From Anseranas semipalmata (Eukaryota > Chordata > Aves > Anseriformes > Anseranatidae): 64,000 bases of DNA. Positions 13,153 to 25,783 of this stretch are shown here, piece by piece. The DNA is taken from positions 441,747 through 505,746 of the forward strand of contig VXAA01000894.1 of the NCBI GenBank assembly GCA_013399115.1. The letters are read 5' to 3'. Positions within the stretch are counted from its first letter, which is position 1. Each line of letters begins with the position of its first letter. Under the pieces are notes generated by a model that did no database searches, had not been told where the DNA came from, and was given only the letters and a program-made list of their open reading frames with translations. The position numbers and the translations under genes are program-made.

Positions 13153-13576
13153 AGCTGACATTCAGATTCAAGAACTCTTTGCCATACCACCTCCTGAAGG
13201 GCACAAGGCGATATTTGTGCATTTGCACTGATTCCCCTGTAGATAAACAAGTACAGCATGACCAACCTTTTTTTTTGTCCAGTGAACAAACAAGCGAAAA
13301 CTGCCAGTCGGCAGGAGAACACTATTCCTCTGCAGTTTCACCATTCCTTTCATGTTTGCTGGGCAGGCAAGCAACATAATACTTAGTTATATTTGTTTTT
13401 TAGCTATAGGAATAGATGGTGGACTTGTTTTCATGCCCACCTTATTTTTGGTACTATCAACAAGAAAACAAACTATAGCTGTTTGGGAATATTAAGAGTT
13501 TTACTTGTAAATGTAGTGAATGCAGTATAAGCTTAGTTATCTCTGGCCTGACGGAGGCTGCCGTGCGGCCAGTCAC
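13153..13576. other. Non-genic spacer
   Basis: Nothing recognisable between the LTR-like element and the next CR1 fragment. Overlapping open frames on both strands at 13086-13379 partly cover the LTR end and are judged to be chance. Confidence 0.6.
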
Positions 13577-13726
13577 CATCCCTGGAGGTATTCAAAAGAT
13601 GTATAGATGTGGTGCTTAGGGACATGGTTTAGTGGTAGACTTGGCAGTGCTAGGTTAATGGTTGGACTTGATGGTCTTAGATTCTAAGATCATCATAATA
13701 AGTGATTCTATGATATGATTCTATGC
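13577..13726 (+). mobile_element. CR1 LINE 3' end fragment
   Basis: CR1 3' terminal fragment. It starts at the end of the ORF2-like region (CATCCCTGGAGGTATTCA) and runs through typical 3' UTR phrases (GTGGTGCTTAGGGACATGG, GGTTGGACTTGATGGTCTTA). It ends with ATTCTATG-type octamer repeats, one of them interrupted (TGATTCTATGATATGATTCTATG). The section normally reading like TCCAACCT is replaced by a short divergent stretch near 13690-13705. The copy is extremely 5'-truncated and non-coding. Its tail type differs from the fragment at 10089, suggesting a different CR1 subfamily. Confidence 0.92.
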
Positions 13727-16700
13727 TATTTTTTCCAGCTCTGATTTCTTTAAAGTTAATGCAACTGGGAACTATTGGTTAGTCAAGAAAATCAGAATGG
13801 CTTATCTGTGACATTCAAGGTGACTTTTTGAAGAAAAAGGGTGACAAACTATCTGGTAATCACTGTAAATCTAGTTAGCTGAACTAGAAAACAGTTTTCA
13901 ATACCAAGAACTTGGCAGGAGTTTGACCCAAATTATTTCAGTGCAACTTTGGAGATAGGAATCAAAAACATATTAATCCAGGAGAGGGCTCAATTGTTTG
14001 TTATGGACAGTTTTATGTAAAGTTTTTCCTTTTGATGACCAGTTTGCTAGTAGATCAAGAACAGCTTATCTATGATATTTACTCTTCAAACCTCTTTTAT
14101 GTATACTCAATTGCTTTCTGTTTCCATGTATAGACTTCTGCCTTTGATGACAGTACATGTTTTCAATTTGCTGTACAGCACCTGGTGTGGTTTCCCTTCC
14201 ATGTTTAGATGACTTCTGATTTAAGAAGAATAGAAAGAAATCATCAGTCCTTCATTTCCCTAGGGAAGTAACTGAAGAGCGGACCTGGGGTGTTGATGAC
14301 CTTTTCTGCAGAAGATAGCATTGATGCTGCACTTTGTGGTTAGCATCTAAGCTGTGCTGAGGAGACTTCATTTTTACTGACTTCATTATTAACACTCATC
14401 AGATTTTTGGTGGAATCAGTTAATGTTTAAGATGCTGAGCACGAGGAGATAGATACTTGATACCTTCAGGGCTGAGCTATTCCCATAATCCTAGTTTTAA
14501 ATACCTGTTTGGCCATACCTGTTTGACCATGAGCGAGAATGAGATATATGACACGTATTGGCTGTTCAGCAGGTGCTATAGTCAACACTCTTTTGTGACA
14601 TTAACACAAGGTATTTGTGTTTGTATTTGCATGTATAGTGCCATTTGTTAACAGTGAGGTCATTTCTCTTTGTCTCTGTTGCTTGATTAATTGCCTGAGC
14701 ACCAGGGCTTTTCCCAGGACTTTTCAGGTAACTCTTGGGTATTCCCTGATTGGCATATCTGATAAATTCAGTAATTAAAGTGTATGGTGTTGTCTATGTG
14801 ATCACTTATTTTTATCTGTGCCATTTGCTTATCTATCTCTCCTTCAAAGCTCCAAGCGTGGACAAGAGAACTGCTGAGTGTTCAGTAAAGTGATAGTTAT
14901 CTATCTGCCTATGAAGTTTACCAGATTTCCAGCCTTTCACTGTCATCCTTACTCACTCACTCCAATCATGAACCAGTCCACATTCTAGAAGCTGAAAATG
15001 TAGCTCACACTTCCAAATGAGACTCTTTCTGCTATAAACCCTTTCAGTGGGCTGCTGTTTTCCTTTCTGCCTTCATGTTGAAGTGGTATTTAAATGTTTT
15101 ATTTAAGAAAGCTAGTTATTTTGAAAACTTTCTAGCTTTTTATCACCATCACTTCCAAACACAAATAGGCCAATCAGTTTAGGATAGTCACAGATTACTT
15201 GAATTACAAATATAAGAAAAGTCAGGTGAGTAATTTTTCATCTTTGTTCTCCAGTGCTACCCTCACAAAGCTGAAGGGAGCCTATAGGATGTCCTAAAAT
15301 AGTAGGCAGTGTCACAGTGTATGCTTCATTAGTTGATTTGTTAGAGATGGATATTCTGTTCCAGCCCCATGACCAGTACAAATTTCACCTAATTTTCAAA
15401 AAAAGGAATTTTTATTATTTATGTCTCCCCATCTGAAGGATGTGCTTAAAAGTAACCTTCTAACTTTTTTTAAAAAACCCGCTTAAATGTAAAGCAGGTA
15501 GAGTTGCCAAGTAACTTCACAGAAAAAAATGGAGAGTGCAGTGCAGTTGAACACGAATCTTTTGTTTACACTTTCTTTTTTTATCTTCACTTTTATTTTA
15601 CATTTTTTTTGGAAACAAACACTCAGATTTGGAAGAAATTGCCCTGTAAGGCAGAAATAGATACATCCCCATTTCAAAACTGATATATTGCTTTCAATGA
15701 TATTAGCATTTCTTTCATTAACTGCTGTTCTTCGGATCTGGGCATGCTCATCTGCTTTCACATCTTCTGTGTAGTACCCTTTTTGTAATTCTAGCTTTTG
15801 CTGAATCCATGTACATGATGTCATTGCACACCGGTTGCAAAATAGCTATAGTTTTAGCTGTCTCATGCTGAAATCTAGGACTTTATTTCTGTCTTTTGTT
15901 CCAGATGTAGAGAGTCAATGGGATGCCAAAATCCATGAACAATTACCAAATGAGGTTATCTTTTTCATAATGCTGGCACGGCCCTTGTCTACTACAATGC
16001 AAAGGACTTTGATCTGAGTTGTGAAGGTGCTGAGACAGGAGCAGAGCCAGAACCCTCAGAGGGGCAGGGTCCCCTCCTTACACAGCACTGCTAGTGCTGC
16101 TAAGCCACTGGGCTCTGTCACTGCTTAGCTGTGCTCCTTGTACTGGAGTCCATCAGGGATGTGGTGTTCTGTGCTTGGACTGTACTGCAGACCAAATGGC
16201 AGTTTAAAAATGGTGGTGACTCACTTCTTATGAGTAAAAGCATGACAAGAGAGGGGTTGTGGGAATCTGATCTAAATTCCAAATGCCAGGGGAAGATACA
16301 CTAAAAACTATCACAATGATAATAGAAACTCCATAGTTTGTAGTTGTTGTGCTGAGGTTTGCTGTTAGTATTTCTGCCGAAACAGATTATATTTGTTATG
16401 GAAAATCACAGATTTGTGTGGTTGCGATGGAAGTGAAATACATGAAGCAGATATAACAAAACTGTGTGGATGCACAATTTGCTGAACAGCCATTCCCAAT
16501 TAGTCTAAATGGAAGATTATAGTGCAAAATAACTTTAAAGCTTAGGCGAACCATAACACATACTCTATGGTTAATATCACTCTGAACTTTCTAATGTTCA
16601 TAAAATGTATTGTTGGAGCTAATTAACATGCTGTTTTTTTTTTAATACTCCAAAGACCTGAAGTTAGTAGTTTGATAATTAGACTGTTTCATATTTAGAC

Positions 16701-19378
16701 AAAAATTGGAGATGATTAGAAATGCTGAGGCACCATGCAGGTCAATTGTGCATCATTATTTGAGCCACTTAATGCATTTTAATGGTAGCTGATAAGGTGC
16801 AAAGTGCTTTGTAAGCCAAAAGTAGAGGTTCTTTTCCATTATACATTAAATCTATAGGCATAAATAGATTTGCATTTTTCTACTTTGGTTAAAAGAAACT
16901 GAAATCCTTCATATGGTACTAAAATATGTAAGCATGTGAGACATGACTACTGCTGGTAGCAGCATCTTCTCACATCTAGGTACATTAAGCTTTTTAGGAA
17001 TTAATTGTCTTTTTGTACTTTGTGGTAGGGTGAAAAAGAAAGGTGATTTTAACAACACATTCATTTGAAGTGTACATCTTAGTGTCCTACTGCAGGGACC
17101 TGCCTCTGACAATAGTCATCACCTTTGCTCATATTCATTTAAATTGTCTGAAAAAGGAATACTATGGTAGATTTAATTGTAGAATCAGTTTGTGGCCAAT
17201 GTGTATCTTCCAGTGCAACAGAATGGTTCTAGGCATAACAGGCAAAGCCATAAGAAGGATTTCTTTGCAAAAAAAAAAAAAAAAAGGAAAGAGAAGAGCA
17301 GCCACATTCCTGCAGCCAATCTTGACAGGAGTTAAGTTGGAGTGTTCAGTATGTCCCCTGTTGTCTGGAGTTAGAGTGGGCAGTGTTCTACAACTGACAA
17401 AAGCTGGGTTTACAAATCGTAGAGTTTTTGCTTAAAAGCATTTAGTGGTAGTGCTACACAACTAGCGTCAAATAGCTTTACTGAAAGCCCACTTCCTTAA
17501 TTTTCATAGGCTTAAGTTGAGCTGCCTTTATCATCTGCTGCCTGCTTTCTGTTCCATCTTCATCTGCTGCCAAAAGATATTCAGTCCTGCCCGAGGTACG
17601 TGTCAAGAAGAGCTTTGATACAAACTTCTGTCAGATGTAAGCTATAGGATGGACATGCTCTACAGTGACAAAAACAACAAAGCTACAGAAATTTCAAAAT
17701 TTAGCAACAAAAATTTCAAAACAATTTGTTTGCTGTCTGTACTAGGCTTGAGTTTTTGAAGTTTTGGACAGTCATCCCCTGCAAATCAAACCTTGTCAGT
17801 ATCTCAGATAAGGAAATCCTTAGAAATGGAAGCCATAAGAATAACCTGGCATTTTGGAAAATGTCAAGAAAGGGTTTTTCTGCGAACACATCCAACAAAT
17901 CCACCTGCCAACCATTTTTAGTAAATTTTCCTTAGTATCAGCATGTCTCCAGTGGTGCTTAAAATTTACATATTTTTCTAAAGGGCTATTTTGAAAGTCA
18001 TTATGGGAAGAAGAAAGGATGACAAATTCTCTTTCTTGTTGCAGTGGTTATTTTGCCGTTTTTGAGGAGGAATGGAAACTGACGCTCACCTGTTGTGAAA
18101 GTAGCAGCTTGCTGAGGAGAGAGGGTCCTCCAGCCCTTGGGATATCATGATGCAGAGGAAAAGAAGAATTGCTTCCAATGTCAAATTGTTCAGTCTTTAG
18201 AAGCAGGTCCCCTCTGGGTATTTTTTTAATTTAAATTGCTGCACGGGAACCTCCACACACTAGGGAAATAGGCCACGCATAAGCTATCTTTGTACAGAAT
18301 ATTTTCTTCCAAGGGCCCTTGTGGTGCATGCAGTGAGAAGCTCTTACAGGCTGGTGACAGGTGAAACGAAAGGAATAAAAAATTCTGGTCCCTATTTGAG
18401 TATCCATTACACTTGTAGAGAGTACTTAACAGAAAAATTAAGTGGTTTTTGGACCTACAGTGTAAGACCTATGTGCTTTGTGTATTCAGGGTCAAGTTTC
18501 CAGACTCTGCTGGTGATCTTTTATCCTCCTACGGATCCGCATTGGTTGGCATCATACTTAAAGGATTCCGAGAAGATTAGCTGTTAACTTCCTTAACCTT
18601 AACCTTTACCTTAAACTTCACAGGTATATTCAACTGTGAAGGCTGTAAAAAATTCTCACTTGTATTTTTGAGAGTTTCATGCAAGAAAGAAGCTGTTCCC
18701 CTCTTTCTGTGCACAGGGCAAATTAGAACATCTGGTACCAGAATGACCATGAAAATAGAAACAAGAGTCTAAATATTGTGTTTTCTGCTCTTTGCGTGGG
18801 AGAAAACATTATTTGCACTAGTACTTTGTGGTTAGGGCTGCATATGCATTGTGGTTGAATGAAAGGATTTGTAATGGGGAAACAATTGACAGAGATGTGT
18901 TGAGGGGAAGTCAGTGAATTTAAGCTAATGCAAACCCTTCTCTTACAAAATGTGGCTGTTTTTTGTTGTATGGATGCTAACCATTTTGATGGCATGCAGC
19001 TGAGACCAAGCTATCAGTGGGAATGGGGTTATAAGTAACTATTGAAGTAATGGGGAGAAATGACTGGAGGTGTCCCAAAATGCTGTTGGTTGAATGTATG
19101 ATACCTGTGGTTATCCACAACTGGGGGAAAGAGGAAAACTCTACTTTCAGGACAAATGAGAACAGAAAAGTCTTATCTTCAGGAGCTGAAAGATAGCCTA
19201 GTCTGACAGGTTGGTGTCTTATGCAGAGTATGGAGTGCAGGGTTAATGTCATACAAACAGACTTCAGATTTCAGTTCTGCTGTCTTACACTGCTCACAAC
19301 AACAACTATTAAAGAAAAGAAAAATTTGGAAGAGCATTTACCATTAGATTTTTTTTTTCTTTTCTTGAAATGGAAGAC
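13727..19378. other. Non-genic AT-rich DNA
   Basis: No gene, RNA or young repeat recognised. An A17-type run lies near 17270-17285, and a short CCTTAA-rich array at 18591-18615. Minus-strand open frames such as 15483-15824 and plus-strand 17043-17435 are long only by chance and have no recognisable domain. Confidence 0.55.
18591..18615. repeat. Short CCTTAA-rich array
   Basis: Three to four imperfect CCTTAA units (CCTTAACCTTAACC, then TTTACCTTAAA). It resembles the complement of a telomere-type repeat but has the wrong unit (CCTTAA rather than CCCTAA) and is very short. Confidence 0.6.
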
Positions 19379-19407
19379 TTTGTTGTTGTTGTTGTTGTTG
19401 TTGTTTT
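19379..19407. repeat. (GTT)n trinucleotide repeat
   Basis: About eight pure TGT/GTT units followed by a T-run and, after a short spacer, an A-run. A simple microsatellite with no evident repeat body attached. Confidence 0.9.
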
Positions 19408-22400
19408 TAAATGAAAAAAAAAGTGCTTAAAAGCTTTCATCTTTATCCCCCTATTTGTATCTGTGGTGAAGGGGAAGACCGTGGAGCTATTCTGGATGTT
19501 ACAACTTTTTTCCTTCTCTTTTTCCCCCTTCATATTTTCCTTAGGCTTCTCAGCTTTTTTTAATTTAATTTATTCAGGTATTAATTTATTTATCTGTTTT
19601 TGGTGAAGCAAAAATTTTGGTTGCCTTCCTGGTCAGCCTAGACCATCATGCTTAGGTTTGCATTGAGTAATTTACAATTCATAGAACAAAATATCCTTAT
19701 CTGTGATTTTTTAAAAATATTTTCATTGAGGTATTTGTTGTTGAAATTATTTGCTCAACAACTTTTAGGAGCATCTGAAGGTCACTGGCTAGTGTGGAAA
19801 TAGGTTGTATAGACATTGCAGAAACTTGGCAGGGCTTATGAATTTATACCTATCTATGTTCACGTATCTATGTTTGTATCTATCAATAAGTATTCCCATT
19901 CTTTTAAGATATCTACACATTTAAATCTGCAGATTTAGAAAATAACAATAAATCTCTCTCTTTTTTTTTTTTTTTTTTAACCTCTATAGCTTATCTCAGT
20001 CCATCCGTAGTATTTTTGTGTCCTCACTGATGTACACAATTCTCTCAAAATCTAGTATCATGAAGTGTGTAACTGTTTTGGTACAGCAATAAAAGTCTGA
20101 TCAGATCACAAAAAGATATTAGCTCTTCTTTCTAAGACAAAGACAGAAAGTTGACCTACGTACTTCATTAGACCTTCTGGAGGAGAGTAGAAAGTGACAG
20201 AAAAGTAATAGTTTCCAAATGGTTGCTCTGGGAATATTGAGAGCCACCAGCAAGAATGCAAACAGCTGTGAGTTCAATTTACGCCGCTCAATTTCCAGTC
20301 ATTAATATGCTTTAGTGTGCAAGCGTAGGACATATAAGGACAAATATTCTTGTTATTGTGGTGTTTATAGGGGAGTATTATATATAAAGATCTGAGCTGA
20401 TGGTTTTTGGAAAATGCATACAAAAAAGTTCTAAGGCTGAGGTTTCACAGGGAACTTTGTATATTCAGGACATGGCTGCTTTACTGCTTTTTTATTCTTA
20501 ACGTGCAGTTTAATGGACTATAATGGATCCAAGCATGGAGTCAAATCCCTAGAAACACAGAAGAAATACATCTGGGAGAGAATACCCTCTGCTTCTGTAC
20601 CACATGGATTTCACAGATAACTTAGCTCCACAGAAGGGGTTACCATACAGCACAGGGAAGCATCTGCGACTTTTACTTTTCACCATTCCCAATTCTTTAC
20701 TGCTTGCACACACGAACTAAAGATGATTCCTCTGTCTAAATAGAAAGAAACACATTCATTGAATCTGACATCCCCGATATATTCAGTGATGTGTTTAATC
20801 AGGTTCTGACTTTTATCTTGCTTTTTTTCAGCCCGATTGAAGCAGCAAAAAGCATTCAGTGATGTACATAACAATGTAGAATTGATGCCTGCTGGATTGG
20901 TGTCTCGCCTTCATTCTTCTCAGTTTGACAGTTTATTGTATTGCTTTCCTCATTCTCTCCTGTGTTTATATTCCTACTGTCTTTCTCTCTCATGTACACA
21001 CACCCTTCTGACCTAAAACCAGAAGACCAGCATGTATACTGAATATGTAAATGAGTTAATAATTTCTATAGATGTTGCATTTTATTCACATTAAGTGAGG
21101 GCATTGAAACAAATTAGAACATTACTAAATGTGGTGTAAAATGATTACCATATGAGCAGTCAATTAACAAGATAAAGTTTGCAGTAAAGTCTTAAAGGTG
21201 AAATGTGAGAGCTTTTAATAAAAAAAAAAAGAAAATGAAAAAAAGTCCTTTCTGGTCCTCAAATTATTATCAGAGTATACAAACAAACAACCATGAGAAG
21301 TCCATTTTATTAAAGATCACTTCCTTCATTACTGCTTTATTAAGGCAGAATCATGTGCCCATCGTCACTAGAGGTGATGAAGCTTATGCAAGACAGACAC
21401 CCAGAGGGCAGATACAGGCGAGTGCACTGTTAATGGACAAAGGCCAACTCTAAACTTACCTTGTGTATTTGGGCACTAGAAATGACCTCCTTTTCTTTAT
21501 CCTACATCTTGTGCTAAGGACAAAGGCATTTCTGACTCCAGAATGGGACTGAGGGCTCAAAATCCAAATATGTAGAAAATGCAGAAGGTAACTTCTCCGA
21601 GGAACTGTGACAGTCAGCGTGATACTTCCAGTGTCCGTGATGGGGATTGAAATGCAGGTACTCACCATCACTGATGGCTGAGCATCTGTAAGGTGTTGAA
21701 TGTCTGATAATCCACCTAGCAAGCCTGAAGTCATGCCACCAGCAGTGCTTTCCTTATTTATGTGTTCACAGCTTTATTTTAAATACAGCTCATATTATAG
21801 TTCCAGAGGTTGTTTTCACAGCCTGGCCTGCTGAAAAATGCTGCCTAGAAACTTCAATTACATCTAGTCTGAACAATTTGGCAGTTTATATCTAAACAAC
21901 ATGTACAACACATGATTTCACTGACATGATTTTAACTTATCTTTTGGATGAGTACGAAGTCTGTTTTCTGAAATACCAAGAAGCCTTAGTACTTTCTAAA
22001 TTGTGACCTGAAAATTTATCCTCTTATATTTGAGCACTGTTGCCTCTGGAAGAGAGAGGCAAGGCGTTGCTTGGGCGCATTTACAAAGATGGTCCTGGTT
22101 GCAGGCTCAGGCCCTTGCCATAGCTGGAGGTTTGTGACCCTGCATGATTTATGATGATATTTACAAGAACTACACTTAGGAAAAAGACTACATAGAGAAT
22201 TCGTTATTTTCATTTTATCTTGACCCATGTGGTATTTAATATCATCTCAGTAGAAACTGTTCCTGAGTCATTTGGTAGTGTTTTTTTTTTTTTTTTCAAT
22301 AGATGTGACTATTTGTTTTCCCAAAGACTCTGAGCTTTTAATGCTGTTGTGATGTGCTAGCCACAAACAGAAGCCACAGGATTTCCATGAGTGAATCCCT

Positions 22401-22799
22401 TTTTCTAAGTCCAGTAGGTTTGACTAAATCACAACATGTTGCTTAAAATGCATTTGAAGGTCTGTAAAGAATAAGGACTTTGTTCTGTGGTGCCTTATTC
22501 TTGTATATGTATAAAGTCCTTTGTTCCTATTTATGTTCTTTATACCAATGTGCATGCAAGTTTTTGTTCAAACTTGAATATTGTTGCTGTTCGTATCCAG
22601 GCTTCTGCTGTTCAGTGAAGATTTTTTTTCTTTACAAATAAATTCAAGGCATACGGACAGTCTGTCTGTTTAAAAGTGCACTTAAAAGCAAGAATTTCTT
22701 TCCTTGTACAGAATAATTTTACCAAATATTTATTGTATAATTGAGGTACAGAGAAATGAATCAGCCAACACCTGTGCTAATATGTTGTCTGTTCATCAT
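19408..22799. other. Non-genic AT-rich DNA
   Basis: No gene or dated repeat seen. It contains a T18 run at about 19961-19978, an A-rich run near 21221-21244 and a T14 run near 22280-22296. The open frames at 21205-21453 and 21456-21734 show no known domain. Confidence 0.55.
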
Positions 22800-22892
22800 T
22801 ACTGCTTATTACAACCACAACTCCAAAGTATGCTAGAAGTTGTACAGAGAGATAAAGAAGCAGTCTCTGCTTGAAGAAGCTTAAAACCTAAA
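22800..22892 (+). repeat. Decayed ancient amniote interspersed repeat (tentative)
   Basis: The stretch contains phrases like CTAGAAGTTGTACA, CAGTCTCTGCTTGAAGAAGC and TTAAAACCTAAA in the order and spacing I recall from a widespread ancient reptile/bird repeat (GCTAG..CTGTACA..., CAGTCCCTGCC..AAGAGCTTACAATCTAA). The identification rests on memory of that motif series. The copy is too diverged for a confident family name. Confidence 0.4.
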
Positions 22893-25591
22893 CACATCAT
22901 GTACAATTGATCTGACGTAGATCCCAGCAAATCGAAAGTAAATCAACAGTAAAGTTTAGCTTGTGTTTCGTTGGACTCAAGAATGAGAGGCACCTTCTGA
23001 CACTCTGTCCAGCTTCAGTGAAGGGACGAAGCTAAGGTATAGTGGTAGCAGATGTGTGTCTGTGTTTAAAGGAATAACTGGGCAAAGAGTCTACTACAAA
23101 ACTGATAGATTTCTTTTGATACCGATAATAATTTTCTTAACGTCTGGCATACTGCCTTTCCTTTGCAAATGAGGTTGCAAATTAAAAATGTATTACCCAG
23201 ATTGACAAGCAAAGTGCTTCCTGATCGCAAGACTTGTAGCCAATAATGTATGATTGCTATACCTCTTCGACCTGTACAGGAAATCAACATAATCTGCCCA
23301 GCTGGGACAAGGGTTTGGACTGCAAGGCACTAGCTGTGCATACTTACTTATTCAATATCTGATTTTTTTATTTTATTTTCTCCCCCATTGTGGCAGCATC
23401 AGGCTGTAAAGGTGTGTGCTTGTAAACCTATTTGCAGACTTTATTGTACGTGTTGTGTGGAATGTGCTATTTGATGTAGTACGTTTCACTTTTCAGACGT
23501 CTTTGTCTGAAGGATTTGATTGAATGAGTTGTCATATCAGGAAACTCAGCAAGTCAATTTGTTATACTGATATTTCTGTAAAATACATGAGGACTGAGCC
23601 AAGAGCTGCTGTGTTCCAAGAGTTGTTTCAACAGTCCTGTCTGATAAATCAGATTGAATTGCAGTCAGTAAGTGCTGTAGCTTGAATTTCCTTCCACCCA
23701 GACTTTAGCTCAATTATGAAGGCAGAGGTACATAAAATCCAATCACAAACAGCATGGTTTGAAGGAAGAGACAATATGAGAAAGGGAAAAGGAAAGAGCC
23801 AGAGGAAGAGGAGAATTTGTTTGATAGTATGCACCCCTTGGTCCTATATATCAGAGTGGATATGGATGACTTAAGAAAACTGCTCCATGAGCAGTAGGAG
23901 TGATTCAAATGTCTCCTCTACAAAATTATGAATGGAAACAGCAATGCCTATTGAAATATGCTTAATTACTGCTACACAACTGGCGGTTTTGTTCCTTTCC
24001 ACTGTAAAGAGCACAGTATCTGAAGTGACTACACAAAGAAGGAGGAAGTAGCTGTACCATGTTAGTTTTTAAGAAAAAGATCGAGCTATATCTTGTAAGG
24101 ATGCCCCTAAATGGACTTTACATATTGTGTTATGAGTACATACTGTAAGGGACTGGAGTGCAAAACACTACTGAAAGTTGTGCAGTTCCTTTATTCCATC
24201 TCCATCTTCGTGGGTCATAATCTGATAGATAAAATGTGTCCATTTGCAGGGTACCATGCAATGGGCCAGAACAAACAAAGCTGACCCAAGAGGAAGCCAG
24301 TGAGTCTTGGCCCAGAAATAAGAAAAGAAGCAATTTACAAACCATCTGAGAAGCCTGAAACTGCTGTCTGTGTCTGCAGTTGACCCTTCCTGGTCCTTAC
24401 TTGCTCTTGGCATCTGAAAAACAGCTTGTGCAAGGAGTTTCTAGTCTCAGGTAACCCCTAAGTAACTTTTTGCATTCAACAGTGCATGGACTTGCTTTAG
24501 AACAAAAGTGTAGTACAGAAGTGCTTCAGCTTGTTCAGTTTTATATGGTAATTTGTATATATATAGGTAGTTTTAATGATGGGTTTTTAAGATCAACAAG
24601 TGCTTTAATCGAAGAACATATTTCTGGTTTCTGCTATTAAGAACTTTATGGCCTTAGGCCTAAAATGATTATGTATGATTAGGAGGAATTCTACTCATGA
24701 TGCGTAAAGTCTTTGCTTTCTTAGTCATTGTCTTGGCCAGGGTCACTCTCTGCTGTGAAGGATCCGCCCTGATTTGGTCCTTATCCAAAAGGGGAAATAA
24801 TTAATGCTGGTTAGGACTTTTACCACACAGCTTCTCATGGAGTGAGAAGGATGCATTGCTGAAGCTATGGTTTTCCAGCAAAAAGAAGGTGCAATTTCTC
24901 ATGCAAATGAAAGGTTAATTGGACTGTCCACATGAAATTATTCAGATGATAAGGTGTTCACTTGGGATGTGGGAGATCCTGTTCAAGATCCGATTGGAAT
25001 TAGTGCTTTGGTCTTCTCTACCTTGGGCACACAGAACTATTTTTTGTTCTTATGAAGGGAGGAAAACTGACAGGTAAAATGAATCTTTCTTTTTTCTTTC
25101 TTATTTCATGGAAACTTCTGAAAAGTGTTTTTTCCCTCCTTAAATATCTGCAGATGTTGGTCAGATTTTAATGGGGTATGACTTTGCATTTAACTTCATC
25201 TTTTCACCAGTTTCCCACACATATGTTATCATGCACTATTGCTCTCTAGAGCTATTATTTATGTTCTTCCAGTCTCCTCCCATTGCATCCTTAATTCTGT
25301 TTATAACCGTAGGCCACTGTACATGTAATTGGTAGTAATGATGTGGGCAGATTTTAGCCCATCCAACAGACCTTTCTTTTGTATTTATTTCTGAATCACT
25401 TTCAGAGGAACACGGTTTTCTTAAGTAGGAAAGATAAAGTTGAATGTATCTTAAACTGAGTGAGGGAAAAACAAAGATGTTCTCAGAGGGCGTTGATAAG
25501 AGGTAGACAGCTAGCTAATGTAATCTGGCAAAATCCTTTTCCTTTAAATGGAGCTAAGTCAGCTTATGCCAGTTGAGCTGCTGTAAACATA

Positions 25592-25624
25592 TTTTTTTGT
25601 TTGTTTGTTTGTTTGTTTGTTTTT
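25592..25624. repeat. (TTTG)n tetranucleotide repeat
   Basis: About six TTTG units flanked by T-runs. Simple microsatellite. Confidence 0.9.
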
Positions 25625-25752
25625 CCCGCTTACATAGTTCTCTTGATTGTAAAAGGAATCAGAATAATCAAGCTTGCATTTTTGAGGCTACACAAAAGGA
25701 TTGTACCTGCACAGGTTTTCTCAGTGCATATATGCTTTCCCTGCACTCCTTA

Positions 25753-25783
25753 CCCCCCCCCCCCCCNNNNNNNNNNNNNNNNN
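25753..25783. repeat. C14 homopolymer running into a 17-base gap
   Basis: Fourteen C at 25753-25766 are followed directly by 17 undetermined bases (25767-25783). The gap probably represents unresolved continuation of the poly-C tract. Confidence 0.9.

Noticed and set aside
15880..16017. Possible exon after a TTTTGTTCCAG acceptor-like site
   Set aside because: The acceptor looks reasonable, but the following frames either stop quickly or have no recognisable protein and no donor.
18591..18615. Interstitial telomere-like array
   Set aside because: The unit is CCTTAA, not CCCTAA, and there are fewer than four imperfect copies.
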